From contig NZ_QQTO01000037.1 of assembly GCF_003351345.1 (NCBI RefSeq), positions 309,501 to 373,500 on the forward strand: a stretch of 64,000 bases of DNA, in the 5' to 3' direction. Position 1 is the stretch's first letter, and each line of letters opens with the position of its first letter. The DNA is from Allobosea caraganae (lineage in GTDB: Bacteria > Pseudomonadota > Alphaproteobacteria > Rhizobiales > Beijerinckiaceae). The notes below the pieces were generated by a model, which saw nothing but the letters and a program-made list of their open reading frames with translations, ran no database searches and was not told the DNA's origin. Made by a program: the position numbers and the translations under genes. Positions 8,247 through 16,850 of the stretch are shown piece by piece.

Positions 8247-8711
8247 ATGCCCCCACAGCTCGACGGATTGACCGCGGCGGAGGTGATCCGCCTGCTCGAC
8301 CTCAAGCCGCATCCCGAAGGCGGCCATTACCGCGAGACTTTTCGCGACGAGGCCGGGCCGGAGGGCCGCAGCTTCTCGACTGCGATCTACTACCTGCTCG
8401 ACACCGGCGAGACCTCGGAATGGCATCGCGTCGACGCCGCCGAGATCTGGCACCATTATGCCGGGGCGCCACTCGTGATCAGCGTCTCGCCCAATGGCCA
8501 TGACGCCTCGGCCCATCATCTCGGCACCGACCTCAAGGCCGGCCAGCGCCCGCAATTCGTCGTGCCCGCCGGCTGGTGGCAGAGCGCGACCTCGCTCGGC
8601 GCCTGGACCCTGGTCGGCTGCACCGTCGCGCCCGGCTTCGCCTTCGCGGGCTTCGAGATGGCGCCGAGCGGCTGGCGGCCGCAGCCGCGCCAGCCCGGAG
8701 GCGCGAAATGA
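8247..8711 (+). CDS. Cupin domain-containing protein, DUF985 type
   Basis: A 154-residue single-domain cupin. Family landmarks are LDLKPHPEGGHYRETFRD at the start, AIYYLLDTGETSEWHRVDAAEIWHHY split across the first cupin motif (WHRVDAAEIWHHYAG), and VPAGWWQSA with CTVAPGFAFAGFEMA at the end. The DUF985 family binds small, possibly nucleotide-sugar-like, ligands; no reaction is established. The stop overlaps the start of the GNAT gene by four bases (ATGA), so the two are translationally coupled. Confidence 0.85.
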   Translation: MPPQLDGLTAAEVIRLLDLKPHPEGGHYRETFRDEAGPEGRSFSTAIYYLLDTGETSEWHRVDAAEIWHHYAGAPLVISVSPNGHDASAHHLGTDLKAGQRPQFVVPAGWWQSATSLGAWTLVGCTVAPGFAFAGFEMAPSGWRPQPRQPGGAK

Positions 8712-9484
8712 CGCCCCATCCCCTGATCGCTGACGCCCCGAACGATCCGGCGCTGGTGCTCGAATGCGAGCGCCGCGTCGTCAACGCCTGGCCCTCGCCC
8801 TCGACCCTGCTGATCGACGACTGGGTCGTGCGCTTCGCCAGCGGCTATTCCGGCCGCGCCAATTCCGCCTCGCCGCTCCGGCCCGGCGCCGAGCTCGACG
8901 ACGCCACGCTGGCGCTGATCGAGGAACTCTACCGCGCCGACGGCCTGCCGCCGAGCATCCGGCTGACGCCGCTGATCGGCGAGGAGACGCGCAAGCGCGT
9001 CCTGGCGCGCGGCTACCAGCTCAAGGACGCGTCCTTCGGCCTGGTCGCCAACCTTGCCGGCCTGGAGCCGCTCATCGAGCCCGACCTCCAGATCGAGGCC
9101 CGGCCGAGCCGGGACTGGATCGCCGGCGTCTCCTCCCACCAGTCGCCGGACAAGCGCAACGAGGCCGATCTTGCGGCCATCATCGAGAAGGTGCGGCTAC
9201 CAGCCGCCTTCGCGACCCTGCTGCTCGCCGGCGAGCCGGTCGCCTATGGCATGAGCGTGGCCGAGCGCGGCATGGCCGAGATCGGCTCCGTCATCGTCGA
9301 CCCCAACCATCGCGGCCACGGCCTCGGCCGCCGGCTGATCACCGGCCTGATGAGCTGGGCCAGGCTGATGGAGGCGCAGACCTCCTACCTCCAGGTCGGC
9401 CAGACCAACGATGCCGCGATCAAGCTCTATGCCGGCCTCGGCTTCCGCCGCCTCTACGGCTACGAGACGCGCATATTGGAGTGA
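8708..9484 (+). CDS. GNAT family N-acetyltransferase
   Basis: A 258-residue protein with the acetyl-CoA binding motif A near the C-terminus (GSVIVDPNHRGHGLGRRLI), followed by LQVGQTNDAAIKLYAGLGFRRLYGYETR, the usual GNAT motif B ending. The N-terminal half (CERRVVNAWPSPSTLLID, SGYSGRANSASPL) resembles the non-catalytic half of double-GNAT proteins. The substrate is unknown. The ATG at 8708 overlaps the cupin stop as ATGA; the frame continues upstream inside the cupin gene, but that is read-through, not coding. Confidence 0.87.
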   Translation: MTPHPLIADAPNDPALVLECERRVVNAWPSPSTLLIDDWVVRFASGYSGRANSASPLRPGAELDDATLALIEELYRADGLPPSIRLTPLIGEETRKRVLARGYQLKDASFGLVANLAGLEPLIEPDLQIEARPSRDWIAGVSSHQSPDKRNEADLAAIIEKVRLPAAFATLLLAGEPVAYGMSVAERGMAEIGSVIVDPNHRGHGLGRRLITGLMSWARLMEAQTSYLQVGQTNDAAIKLYAGLGFRRLYGYETRILE

Positions 9485-9510
9485 GAGGCCGCCGCCTCCT
9501 CCGATAAAGA

Positions 9511-9667
9511 GCGCGGGAGCCCCTCTCCTGTAAGGAGAGGGGTGGGGGTGAGGTGTCGGCCCTTAGACACCGCAGCGGTGAGCTAACCGCCGCCTTCGTT
9601 CAGTCTCACTGGTCCAGCGGCCGACACCTCACCCTGCCCTCTCCTTACAGGAGAGGGTTCCCCGCGC
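9511..9667. repeat. Family A palindromic repeat, copy 3
   Basis: Arms GCGCGGGAGCCCCTCTCC (9511 on) and GAGAGGGTTCCCCGCGC (to 9667), each with the internal CTCTCCTGTAAGGAGAG hairpin and GGTGAGGTGTCGGCC. The centre carries CCGCAGCGGTGAGCTAACCGC. It begins 26 bases after the GNAT stop. The remaining 236 bases up to the next gene show no ORF I trust and no clear promoter. Confidence 0.85.
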
Positions 9668-9903
9668 CTGCTCCCGGTCGCATCAGCACCACGATGCAAC
9701 CCTGCTTTGTATGGACCGCGAACGGGCCCGGCTGATCCCTTCCGAGCCTTTCAGGCCACGCATCCACCAGGCCTTCCTTCGACAATCCACCCCTCCGAAA
9801 TCTTGCATACATTTTCCCTTGAACGCTTGCCGCCCCCTGCGCCAAGCTCTACCCATTCCAGCGAGGCCGCCCGAGAGCGGCCCGTGAATACGTGGGAGGT
9901 CAC

Positions 9904-10869
9904 ATGAAGAATTTTGCGAAAGCCACCCTGGCAGTCGTGGCGATGCTCGCCTCGGCCGCGCCCTCCTGGGCGTTTCCCGATCGCCCGGTGCAGCTGATCG
10001 TGCCCTGGGCCGCCGGCGGCGGCATGGACTCGGTGATGCGCATCTTCGCCAACGGGCTCGAGGCCGAGCTCAAGCAGCCGGTCAACGTCATCAACCGCAC
10101 CGGCGGCGGCGGCCTCACCGGCCACACCTTCATCGCCACCGCGACGCCGGACGGCTACACCATCGGCGGCGCCAGCCCCGAGATCTCGTTCTACAAGAGC
10201 CTCGGCCTCGGCGAGCTCACGCCCGAGAGCATCGACCTGTTCTCGCGGCTCTCGCTGATCCCGGCCGGCATCACGGTCAAGGCCGACAGCCCCTACAAGA
10301 CTGTCGCCGACTATCTCAAGGCCGTGAAGGACGGCCCGAAGGGCGCGCTGATGGCGTCGGGCACCGGCGTCGGCGGCTCCTGGCACATCGCCTCGGGCGG
10401 CATCCTGAAAGCCGCCGGCATCGCGCCGGACGCGGTGCGCTGGGTGCCGAGCAATGGCGGCGCCCCGGCGCTGCAGGACCTCGTCGCCGGCGGCATCACC
10501 GTCTTCACCGGCTCGCCGATCGAGGCCAAGGCGATGCTCGACGCCGGCCGCGTCCGCACCATCCTGCTGATGACCAACGAGCGCCATCCCAGCTTCCCCA
10601 ACGTGCCCAGCGCCAAGGAAGTCGGGCTCGACTGGACCTATGAGAACTGGTTCGCGCTCGCCGCGCCCAAGGGCGTCCCGGCCGACCGCCGCAAGATCCT
10701 GTTCGACGCCGCCCAGCGCACGATGCAGCGCGAGGACGTCCGCAAGGGCATGATCGACCGCGGCATCACGCCGGTCTGGGACAAGCCCGGCGAGTTCGAC
10801 GCCTATGTGAAGACCTTCACCGAGCGCGGCAACGCCGTGCTGAAGGACCTCGGCCTGACGAAGGGCTGA
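9904..10869 (+). CDS. Tripartite tricarboxylate transporter-type substrate-binding protein (Bug/TctC family), orphan
   Basis: A 321-residue periplasmic binding protein. The signal peptide is MKNFAKATLAVVAMLASAAP followed by SWA. Mature-part Bug motifs are PDRPVQLIVPWAAGGGMDSVMR, split here as PDRPVQLIVPWAAGGG and MDSVMR, NRTGGGGLTG, ATPDGYTIG, and FPNVPSAKEVG. Bug proteins deliver carboxylates to TctAB-type permeases or act as sensors. GGGAGGTC sits just upstream of the ATG at 9904. No tctA or tctB is adjacent, so it either works with a distant permease or is solitary, which is common in this family. Ligand unknown. Confidence 0.9.
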   Translation: MKNFAKATLAVVAMLASAAPSWAFPDRPVQLIVPWAAGGGMDSVMRIFANGLEAELKQPVNVINRTGGGGLTGHTFIATATPDGYTIGGASPEISFYKSLGLGELTPESIDLFSRLSLIPAGITVKADSPYKTVADYLKAVKDGPKGALMASGTGVGGSWHIASGGILKAAGIAPDAVRWVPSNGGAPALQDLVAGGITVFTGSPIEAKAMLDAGRVRTILLMTNERHPSFPNVPSAKEVGLDWTYENWFALAAPKGVPADRRKILFDAAQRTMQREDVRKGMIDRGITPVWDKPGEFDAYVKTFTERGNAVLKDLGLTKG

Positions 10870-11080
10870 GGACGGGAACGCGGGGCGGCTTGGTCCGCCT
10901 CGCGCTCGACCGATATTTGCCGGCTTATAAAATCCGTCCTGCATGATTCCCAACGTGGATGCCGGATGATTTCGTGGCGGCGCGCGCCCGCGCGCCGATC
11001 CGGCGAACCTAGCCCGACGAAGGCGTTGGTGCTAACAAATGCCTCGGTGTCCATACGGCAGGTATCCGGGGATTTCGGCC

Positions 11081-12415
11081 ATGACGCTGACCAGGAAGCA
11101 GTTCGGCCTCGGAATGGCCGTAGCCGGGCTTGGCGCCGGAGCGACTGCCAAGCAGGCCGCCGCACAAGCCCAAGGCGGCGCGCAGCAACCGACCAACCTG
11201 CCCACCACCCCCTCGGGGGCTCATCAGGCCACCTATTTCTTCAAGAACTCGGCCTTCGAATTCGTCTTCCTGACGAGCCTCGGGCGCGCCTACCACCAGG
11301 GCGGAAACGTCGGCAAGATCCTCTACCTCATCAGGCAGATCGAAGACGGCAACTTCGAGAGCGCCTACCAGGCCCTGATCGCGGCGGGCCATGAAGCCCG
11401 CGCCATAGCCGAGGATTCCGCCAGCGGCGGCCATGTCGAAAGTGCCCGGCAGGCCTATCTCTGGGCGCAGAATTTCTACGACAGCGCCACCTACTTCGCG
11501 GACGGATCCGGAGATCCTGCGCGGATCACGACGGCCTGGCAGTTGATGGATGATTGCTGGCTGAAATCGCTCGCCTTGTTCGATCCGCCGATCGAGCAGG
11601 TCAGCATTCCCTATCAGGGCATCGCCCTGCGCGGCTTCTATTTCCGCGGAAAGAGCGCGAACGAAAAGCGCCCCCTGCTGATCCTCGTCAACGGCAGCGA
11701 CGGCGCCGCCCTCGACATGTGGATGACGGGCGCGGCGGGAGCGGTAGCCCGCGGCTATGACTGCCTCACCTTCGACGGGCCCGGGCAGGGCTACGCCCTC
11801 TGGAAGCAGGGCCTCAGCTTCCGGCCGGATTGGGAGCATGTCATCACGCCGGTCGTCGACTTCGCCCTGAGCCGCGCGGGCGTCGATCCGAAGAGGATCG
11901 CAATCCAGGGCATCAGCCAGGGCGGGTACTGGGTTCCGCGCGCCCTCGCCTTTGAGAAAAGGATCGCAGCCGCCATCGCAGATCCGGGCGTGGTCGACGT
12001 CTCGGCATCGTGGACCGCCTCGTTGCCGCCGCCGATGCTGGAGCTCCTGAAGGCGGGCCGCAAGGACGAGTTCGATGGCTACATGGCCAAGATGCTGGAC
12101 CCGGCCACCAAGAATTCCCTGGTCTTCCGCATGAGGCCCTATGGCGTGACCTCGTATTACGAGGCCTTCAAGGCGACGATGGACTATAACCTCACGGACG
12201 TCATCGGGAAGATCGAGTGTCCGATGCTGATCACCGCGCCAGCCAACGAAGCGTTCTGGCCCGGGCAATCGGGTCGACTCCACGATCTCCTGACCTGTCC
12301 CAAGACGCTGGTCCCGTTCTCGGCCTCCGACGGGGCGGACCTGCACTGCGAGCCGGCGGGGTACGGGCTCAGGGACCTGCGCGTGTTCAACTGGCTCGAT
12401 AAGACGTTGGCTTGA
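11081..12415 (+). CDS. Alpha/beta hydrolase with an N-terminal export signal
   Basis: A 444-residue hydrolase. The N-terminus MTLTRKQFGLGMAVAGLGAG is a TRKQF-type Tat-like signal with only one Arg at the twin position, ending near AAAQAQ. A helical cap-like region (residues 50-165) precedes the alpha/beta core. The core has LILVNGSDGA, FDGPGQGYALW, and nucleophile GISQGG. A late acid is likely in LITAPANEAFWPG, and His in DLHCEPAGYGL. This layout matches FrsA-like and 2,6-dihydropseudooxynicotine hydrolase-like enzymes, which cut C-C or ester bonds; the substrate here is unknown. The frame is open to 11039, but the ATG at 11081 opens directly into the signal. A family G repeat starts nine bases after the stop. 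Confidence 0.82.
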   Translation: MTLTRKQFGLGMAVAGLGAGATAKQAAAQAQGGAQQPTNLPTTPSGAHQATYFFKNSAFEFVFLTSLGRAYHQGGNVGKILYLIRQIEDGNFESAYQALIAAGHEARAIAEDSASGGHVESARQAYLWAQNFYDSATYFADGSGDPARITTAWQLMDDCWLKSLALFDPPIEQVSIPYQGIALRGFYFRGKSANEKRPLLILVNGSDGAALDMWMTGAAGAVARGYDCLTFDGPGQGYALWKQGLSFRPDWEHVITPVVDFALSRAGVDPKRIAIQGISQGGYWVPRALAFEKRIAAAIADPGVVDVSASWTASLPPPMLELLKAGRKDEFDGYMAKMLDPATKNSLVFRMRPYGVTSYYEAFKATMDYNLTDVIGKIECPMLITAPANEAFWPGQSGRLHDLLTCPKTLVPFSASDGADLHCEPAGYGLRDLRVFNWLDKTLA

Positions 12416-12423
12416 CGCCCCTT

Positions 12424-12529
12424 TGGAGCATCGGACCGAAAAGCGGAGTCCTGTTTTCGGAAAAATCCGACGCAATAACAAGGCTCTAGATCGCCACGCC
12501 GCGTCCGGTAGGACTTACGGCGATTTAGG
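12424..12529 (+). repeat. Dispersed repeat G, copy 1
   Basis: About 105 bases, alike along their whole length to 49281-49383. The shared landmarks are GAGCATCGGACCGAAAAG, CCGA(T/C)GCAATAACAA, CTAGATCGC, GCGTCCG and GGCGAT. It starts nine bases after the hydrolase stop. Confidence 0.75.
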
Positions 12530-12577
12530 CGGCGGCCAGGGCAGGTCGACGAGCGTCTCACCCACCTCCACGGACGC

Positions 12578-13039
12578 TCACGCCCGGAGCAGCGCCAACA
12601 CCGGCGCCATCGCCCCCTCGACATCGCGCAGGCTGCATTCCCAGACGACCACCACCCGCCAACCAAGCTGCCGCAGCGCCGCCGCGTTGCGCTCGTGCCT
12701 GTCGGCGTTGCGGTCGAACTTCGCCTGCCAGAATTCGGCGTTGGTCCTGGGCTGCCCGCCGCGCCCGCAGCCATGGCGGTGCCAGTAGCAGCCATGCACG
12801 AAGATCGCGAGGCGGTGCTTCGGCAGCGCCACGTCCGGGCGCCCCGGCAGCCTGCCGTAATCGACCCGGAAGCGGTAGCCGCGCGCATGCAGGAAGCGCC
12901 GGACCTTGAGCTCGGGGCCGGTGTCGCGGCGGCGATTGGCCTGCATCACCTTGCGCGTCGCAGCGGAGACGGGCGGGAGCGGCTGGGCCGCAAAGTCGCT
13001 AGCTGGCTCGTGAGTTCTCATGGAGCCTGTCTCGCCCAT
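12578..13039 (-). CDS. vsr: Very short patch repair (Vsr) endonuclease, orphan
   Basis: Vsr nicks DNA 5' of the T in T:G mismatches made by deamination of 5-methylcytosine and starts their repair. The 153-residue product carries the family motifs: VSAATRKVMQANRRRDTGPE, RRFLHARGYRFRVDYGRLPGRPDVALP (in pieces RFRVDYGRLPGRPD and VALPKHRLAIFVHGCYWHRH), GCGRGGQPRTNAEFW and LGWRVVVVWECSLRD. The catalytic Asp and the His/Cys zinc ligands are present. The cognate cytosine methyltransferase (Dcm type), which is usually adjacent, is absent from the window. The start may be 13039 or the ATG at 13021. Confidence 0.92.
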   Translation of the reverse strand: MGETGSMRTHEPASDFAAQPLPPVSAATRKVMQANRRRDTGPELKVRRFLHARGYRFRVDYGRLPGRPDVALPKHRLAIFVHGCYWHRHGCGRGGQPRTNAEFWQAKFDRNADRHERNAAALRQLGWRVVVVWECSLRDVEGAMAPVLALLRA

Positions 13040-13141
13040 CCGGGCGGGTCCGAACCACCCGATACCTGCCCGGAACGATCGGTTGCCGGCCCGTCAGGCC
13101 GCATGCGATCCTGATGCGGCTGCGCGACATGGAGAGAGCCG

Positions 13142-13732
13142 ATGGCTGACCGCATTCTCGTTTTCTACGGCTCCTACCGGTCCGACCGGATGGGCATCCG
13201 CCTCGCCGACTACATCACCTCGGGGCTGGCGCAGCGCGGCGCGGACGTCGAGCTGATCGACGCCAAGGCCGTCGACCTGCCGATGCTCGACCGCATGTAC
13301 AAGGAGTATCCGAAGGGCTCGGCCCCGGCCGCGATGGAGGAGCTCGCCGAGAAGATCCGCGGCGCCGACGCGTTTCTGTTCGTGACCGGCGAGTATAACT
13401 GGGGCGTCCAGCCCGGCCTGAAGAACCTCACCGACCATTTCCTCGAGGAATGGTTCTGGCGCCCCGCCGCCATCGCCAGCTATTCCGCCGGCCGCCTCTC
13501 AGGCGCCCGCTCGAACTCCGCCTGGCACGCGACGCTGTCGGAGATGGGCATGGTCGTGATCTCCAGCTCGCTCACGGTCGGGCCGATCTCGGAGACCCTG
13601 GATGCCGAAGGCGTCCCGACCGGCCCGGCCGGCAAGTCGCTGGAGCGCGCCTTCGGCCGCTTCGCCGACGACCTGGCATGGTGGACGGAAGCCGCGAAGA
13701 CGCAGCGCGGGCGCAAGGCGCCGCCCTACTGA
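13142..13732 (+). CDS. NADPH-dependent FMN reductase-like flavoprotein
   Basis: A 196-residue flavodoxin-like protein of the FMN_red family, which reduces quinones, chromate, azo dyes or FMN with NAD(P)H. Motifs are the phosphate-binding loop VFYGSYRSDRMGIRLA, ADAFLFVTGEYNWGVQPGLKN (the family's P-E-Y-N motif appears here as GEYNWG), and NSAWHATLSEMGMVVI. GGAGAGCCG precedes the ATG closely. It stands alone between vsr (opposite strand) and the kinase gene. Confidence 0.87.
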   Translation: MADRILVFYGSYRSDRMGIRLADYITSGLAQRGADVELIDAKAVDLPMLDRMYKEYPKGSAPAAMEELAEKIRGADAFLFVTGEYNWGVQPGLKNLTDHFLEEWFWRPAAIASYSAGRLSGARSNSAWHATLSEMGMVVISSSLTVGPISETLDAEGVPTGPAGKSLERAFGRFADDLAWWTEAAKTQRGRKAPPY

Positions 13733-14006
13733 ACGAGCGCGAGACATGAAGCCCATGGATGGGAGCTTCTGCAAATGGGTGGAGAGGCGAAGTTGGTCGC
13801 CGGCTCGCCGAGCGTCCCATTTTGACCGGGTGCTGGCGTGATTTAGGGCGCAGGCGCCCCCCAAGACGCCCATCTTTTGTGAGCTACGCCCCAGATTGCG
13901 TGCTATGGTGCCGCTCGCGTCGGGCCCCAGCAAGACTCCGCGTTGCGTTGTTATGTCGGGTATGGCTTTCGCTCCGCGAGCCTCCGACGTACATGAAGGG
14001 ACAGCT

Positions 14007-15077
14007 ATGGCTGCCCGCACTCCCGAACATCGTGAAGAGGCCGCACTCAGCCTTACCTTGGCTGTGATTGCCACCTCGACCACGCCGCTGCTTCTTCTCG
14101 ACGGTGACCTCAACGTCATCGCGGCCAGCACCTCCTTCTGCCGGACATTCGGCATCGACGCCGCGACCGTGCCGGGGCGTCAGTTGTTCGACCTGGGATC
14201 GGGAGAATGGAATATCCGCCAACTCCGCTCGCTTCTCGTCGCCACAGCCGATGGCCAGGCCGAGATCGATGCCTACGAGATGGAGTTGAATGAAGCGCAT
14301 CGCCAGAAGCGCTTGCTGCTGCTCAACGCCCGGAAGTTGAGCTACGGTCAGGATGAGAAGGTGCGCCTGCTCCTGGCAGTCAGCGACGTCACGGAAGCGC
14401 GCCGCAATGAAAAGCTCAAGGATGACCTGCTGCGGGAAAAGGCCGTCCTGTTGCAGGAGCTTCAGCACAGGGTCGCCAACAGCCTGCAAATCATCGCGAG
14501 CGTGCTGCTTCAGGACGCCCGCAAGGTTCGGTCTGAAGAGACGCGAAGCCATCTGCAGAGCGCGCATGGCCGGGTGATGTCGATCGCCGCCCTGCAGCAA
14601 CAGCTCTCCACATCGGGCTTGGCCGATGTGGAGCTGCGCACTTATTTCAAGCAGCTCTGCCAAAGCCTGAGCGCGTCGGTGATCCATCACCCGGATCTGC
14701 TGAGCCTGCAGGTCAGCGTCGACGACAGCCACGTCAACGCCGACATCTCCGTCAGTTTGGGCCTGATCGTCACCGAACTGGTGATCAATGCGATCAAGCA
14801 TGCGTTTCCAAAAGATCACGGCGGCACGATCAGCGTGGACTATCGCTCGCAAGGAGACGCTTGGACGTTGTCTGTCGCCGACACCGGCGTCGGCATGCCG
14901 CCTGGTCCAGACCTTGCAAAAGCTGGTCTCGGTACCAGCATCGTCGAAGCGCTCTGCAAGCAGTTGCAGGCGCGCATCGAGGTCGTCAGCGACAGCTCTG
15001 GTACCAGGATTTCGATCTCTCACACGCCCGACCCCGAGCACGGTGAGGGCGAGCTTGAGCAGGCGCAGGCCGTTTGA
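14007..15077 (+). CDS. Soluble PAS-domain sensor histidine kinase (HisKA_2/HWE type)
   Basis: About 356 residues. An N-terminal PAS domain (roughly residues 20-135, LLLLDGDLNVIAASTSFCR to LLLAVSDVTEAR) is followed by a HisKA_2 dimerisation domain with phosphoacceptor His about 154 (LLQELQHRVANSLQIIASVL). The C-terminal HATPase has the N-box VTELVINAIKHAF and DTGVGMPPG. No transmembrane segment or signal peptide is visible, so it should sense a cytosolic cue. No response regulator is adjacent, so its partner is elsewhere. The ATG at 14007 has AAGGG six bases upstream; the frame is open to 13896 but that extension lacks family character. Confidence 0.87.
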   Translation: MAARTPEHREEAALSLTLAVIATSTTPLLLLDGDLNVIAASTSFCRTFGIDAATVPGRQLFDLGSGEWNIRQLRSLLVATADGQAEIDAYEMELNEAHRQKRLLLLNARKLSYGQDEKVRLLLAVSDVTEARRNEKLKDDLLREKAVLLQELQHRVANSLQIIASVLLQDARKVRSEETRSHLQSAHGRVMSIAALQQQLSTSGLADVELRTYFKQLCQSLSASVIHHPDLLSLQVSVDDSHVNADISVSLGLIVTELVINAIKHAFPKDHGGTISVDYRSQGDAWTLSVADTGVGMPPGPDLAKAGLGTSIVEALCKQLQARIEVVSDSSGTRISISHTPDPEHGEGELEQAQAV

Positions 15078-15136
15078 GGTCTGGAGCGGTCCGGCCATTC
15101 GGCATGATGCCCGAATTGGGTCGCCAGCTGCCCTCA

Positions 15137-15185
15137 GAGCATGATGCCGAAAAGTGGGAACCGGCTTTCGGACGACATCACGCTC
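15137..15185. repeat. Short palindromic repeat I (GAGCATGATGCCGAAAAG type)
   Basis: A 49-base element starting GAGCATGATGCCGAAAAGTG and ending GACGACATCACGCTC. Its ends are near-complementary, and CCGAAAAGTGGGAACCGGCT/TTCGG forms the centre. This pattern is widespread between rhizobial genes. It lies between two convergent genes and could act as a terminator for both. Confidence 0.75.
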
Positions 15186-15215
15186 TCACTCTTTGACAAG
15201 GGCCGGGTTCGCGAC

Positions 15216-15992
15216 CTACGTCACGATCTCCCCGCGGAAGGCCCAGCGGGTCATGCGGCGCTCGACCAGCGCGCAGGCGGCGTACATCAGCACGCCCATG
15301 ATCGCGATCGAGAACAGGCCGGCGAAGGTCGTGGCGGAGTCGTTGCGCGCGCCCGCCGAGAGCATCAGGAAGCCGATGCCGCGATTGCCGCCGACGGTCT
15401 CGGAGATCACCGAGCCGATGAAGGCCAGCGTCACCGCCACCTTCAGGCTGGCGAAGAGATAGGGCATGGCGCGGGGCACCCCGACCTTGGTCAGGATCTC
15501 CCACTGGCTCGCGCCGAGCGAGCGCATCACGTCGCGCATCTCGGGCTCGATCGTCGCCAGGCCCGTCGCGACGTTCACGACGATCGGGAAGAAGCTGATG
15601 ACGAAGGCGGTGATCACCGCCGGCAGCGCGCCGACGCCGAGCCAGATCATCAGGATCGGCACCAGCGCGACCTTGGGCACGGCGTTGAAGGCAATCAGCA
15701 GCGGGTAGAGCCCGGAATAGATGAAGGGCGAGGCGCCGACGGCGAGGCCGAGCAGCAGGCCGAAGCCGATCGCCAGCACGAAGCCGATCGCCGTGGTGAC
15801 GAAGGTCTCCATGCAGAACTTCAGCAGGATGTCCCAGCGCAGCACCATCACCTCGAAGATGCGCGTCGGCTTCGGCGCCAGGATCTCCGGCACCTGGAAG
15901 ACGATGCAGGCGAGCTCCCACAGGATCAGGAGCGTCGCCATGGCGAGCCAGGGCATGGCGATCAGGAGCAGGCGGCGCTGCGTGTCGCTCAT
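15216..15992 (-). CDS. ABC transporter permease, NitT/TauT family
   Basis: Inner-membrane permease of a nitrate/sulfonate/riboflavin-precursor type importer. About 258 residues with six hydrophobic segments. The EAA loop coupling motif is seen around MRSLGASQWEILTKVGVPRA and PYLFASLKVAVTLAFIGSVI. The MSDTQRR start at 15992 has GGGAG ten bases upstream. An ATG at 16034 overlaps the ATPase stop and would add 14 residues; coupling makes it possible. It is the last gene of a binding protein-ATPase-permease operon. Confidence 0.9.
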   Translation of the reverse strand: MSDTQRRLLLIAMPWLAMATLLILWELACIVFQVPEILAPKPTRIFEVMVLRWDILLKFCMETFVTTAIGFVLAIGFGLLLGLAVGASPFIYSGLYPLLIAFNAVPKVALVPILMIWLGVGALPAVITAFVISFFPIVVNVATGLATIEPEMRDVMRSLGASQWEILTKVGVPRAMPYLFASLKVAVTLAFIGSVISETVGGNRGIGFLMLSAGARNDSATTFAGLFSIAIMGVLMYAACALVERRMTRWAFRGEIVT

Positions 15993-16026
15993 CGTCTTGG
16001 AGCTCCCAACAGAGCCTGGGAGGGCA

Positions 16027-16839
16027 TCACGCATGCTCCAGGTGGATGCGCTCGCGCAACTCGTGCACGATGTCGACGAACTCGATCTCGAAGGTCGTCT
16101 CCAGCGTGCGCGGGCGCGGCAGCTCGATCCTGCGCAGCTTGACGATGCGCCCCGGCCGCCGGCTCATCACGTAGACGGTGTCGGCAAGGTAGACCGCCTC
16201 GCGCAGGTCGTGCGTGACCAGCACGGCGGTGAAGCGCCGCTCCAGCCAGAGCTTCTGCATCACGCCCCAGAGCTCTTCGCGGGTGAAGGCGTCGAGCGCG
16301 CCGAAGGGCTCGTCCAGCATCAGGATTTCCGGCTCGTGCACCAGCGCGCGGCACAGGCTGGAGCGCTGCTGCATGCCGCCTGAGAGCTGCCAGGGGTATT
16401 TGTCGCCGAAGCCGCCGAGGCCGACCGAGGCGAGCAGCGCCTCGACCTTCGCGACATACTCCGCCTTGTTGGCTCGGAAGCGGCGCTTATGCGGCTCGAC
16501 CACTTCGAGCGGCAGCAGGATGTTGTCGCGCGTCGTGCGCCAGGGCATCAGCGTCGGCGCCTGGAAGGCCATGCCGACGCCGCGGATCGGCCCCTTGACC
16601 GGCGCGCCATGCACCCGGATCTCGCCGCTGGTCGGCGGCAGCAGCCCGGTGACGAGCTTCATCAGGGTCGACTTGCCGCAGCCGGAGGGGCCGACCACGG
16701 CGATGAACTCGCCCTTGGCGATGCTCAGCGTCGCGTCTTCCAGCGCCAGCATGCGCCCGGTGCCGCTGCCATAGGCAAGGCTGACCTGGCGCAGCTCGAC
16801 GAGCGGCGCTGCGTCCGAAGGGGAAAGCGGGTCGGGCAT
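16027..16839 (-). CDS. ABC transporter ATP-binding protein, NitT/TauT family
   Basis: A 270-residue ATPase with Walker A GPSGCGKST, Q-loop AFQAPTLMPWRT, signature LSGGMQQR, Walker B ILMLDEPFGALD and the switch VTHDLREAVYLAD. The APTLMPWRT Q-loop and FGALDAFTREELW are typical of the SsuB/TauB/ThiZ group. It starts 11 bases after the binding-protein gene and runs into the permease gene. Confidence 0.93.
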   Translation of the reverse strand: MPDPLSPSDAAPLVELRQVSLAYGSGTGRMLALEDATLSIAKGEFIAVVGPSGCGKSTLMKLVTGLLPPTSGEIRVHGAPVKGPIRGVGMAFQAPTLMPWRTTRDNILLPLEVVEPHKRRFRANKAEYVAKVEALLASVGLGGFGDKYPWQLSGGMQQRSSLCRALVHEPEILMLDEPFGALDAFTREELWGVMQKLWLERRFTAVLVTHDLREAVYLADTVYVMSRRPGRIVKLRRIELPRPRTLETTFEIEFVDIVHELRERIHLEHA

Positions 16840-16850
16840 CAGGCGGCCGC

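Noticed and set aside
9668..9903. Promoter or riboswitch upstream of the orphan TctC-like gene
   Set aside because: I found no -35/-10 pair with good spacing and no recognisable riboswitch pattern; short frames there lack support.
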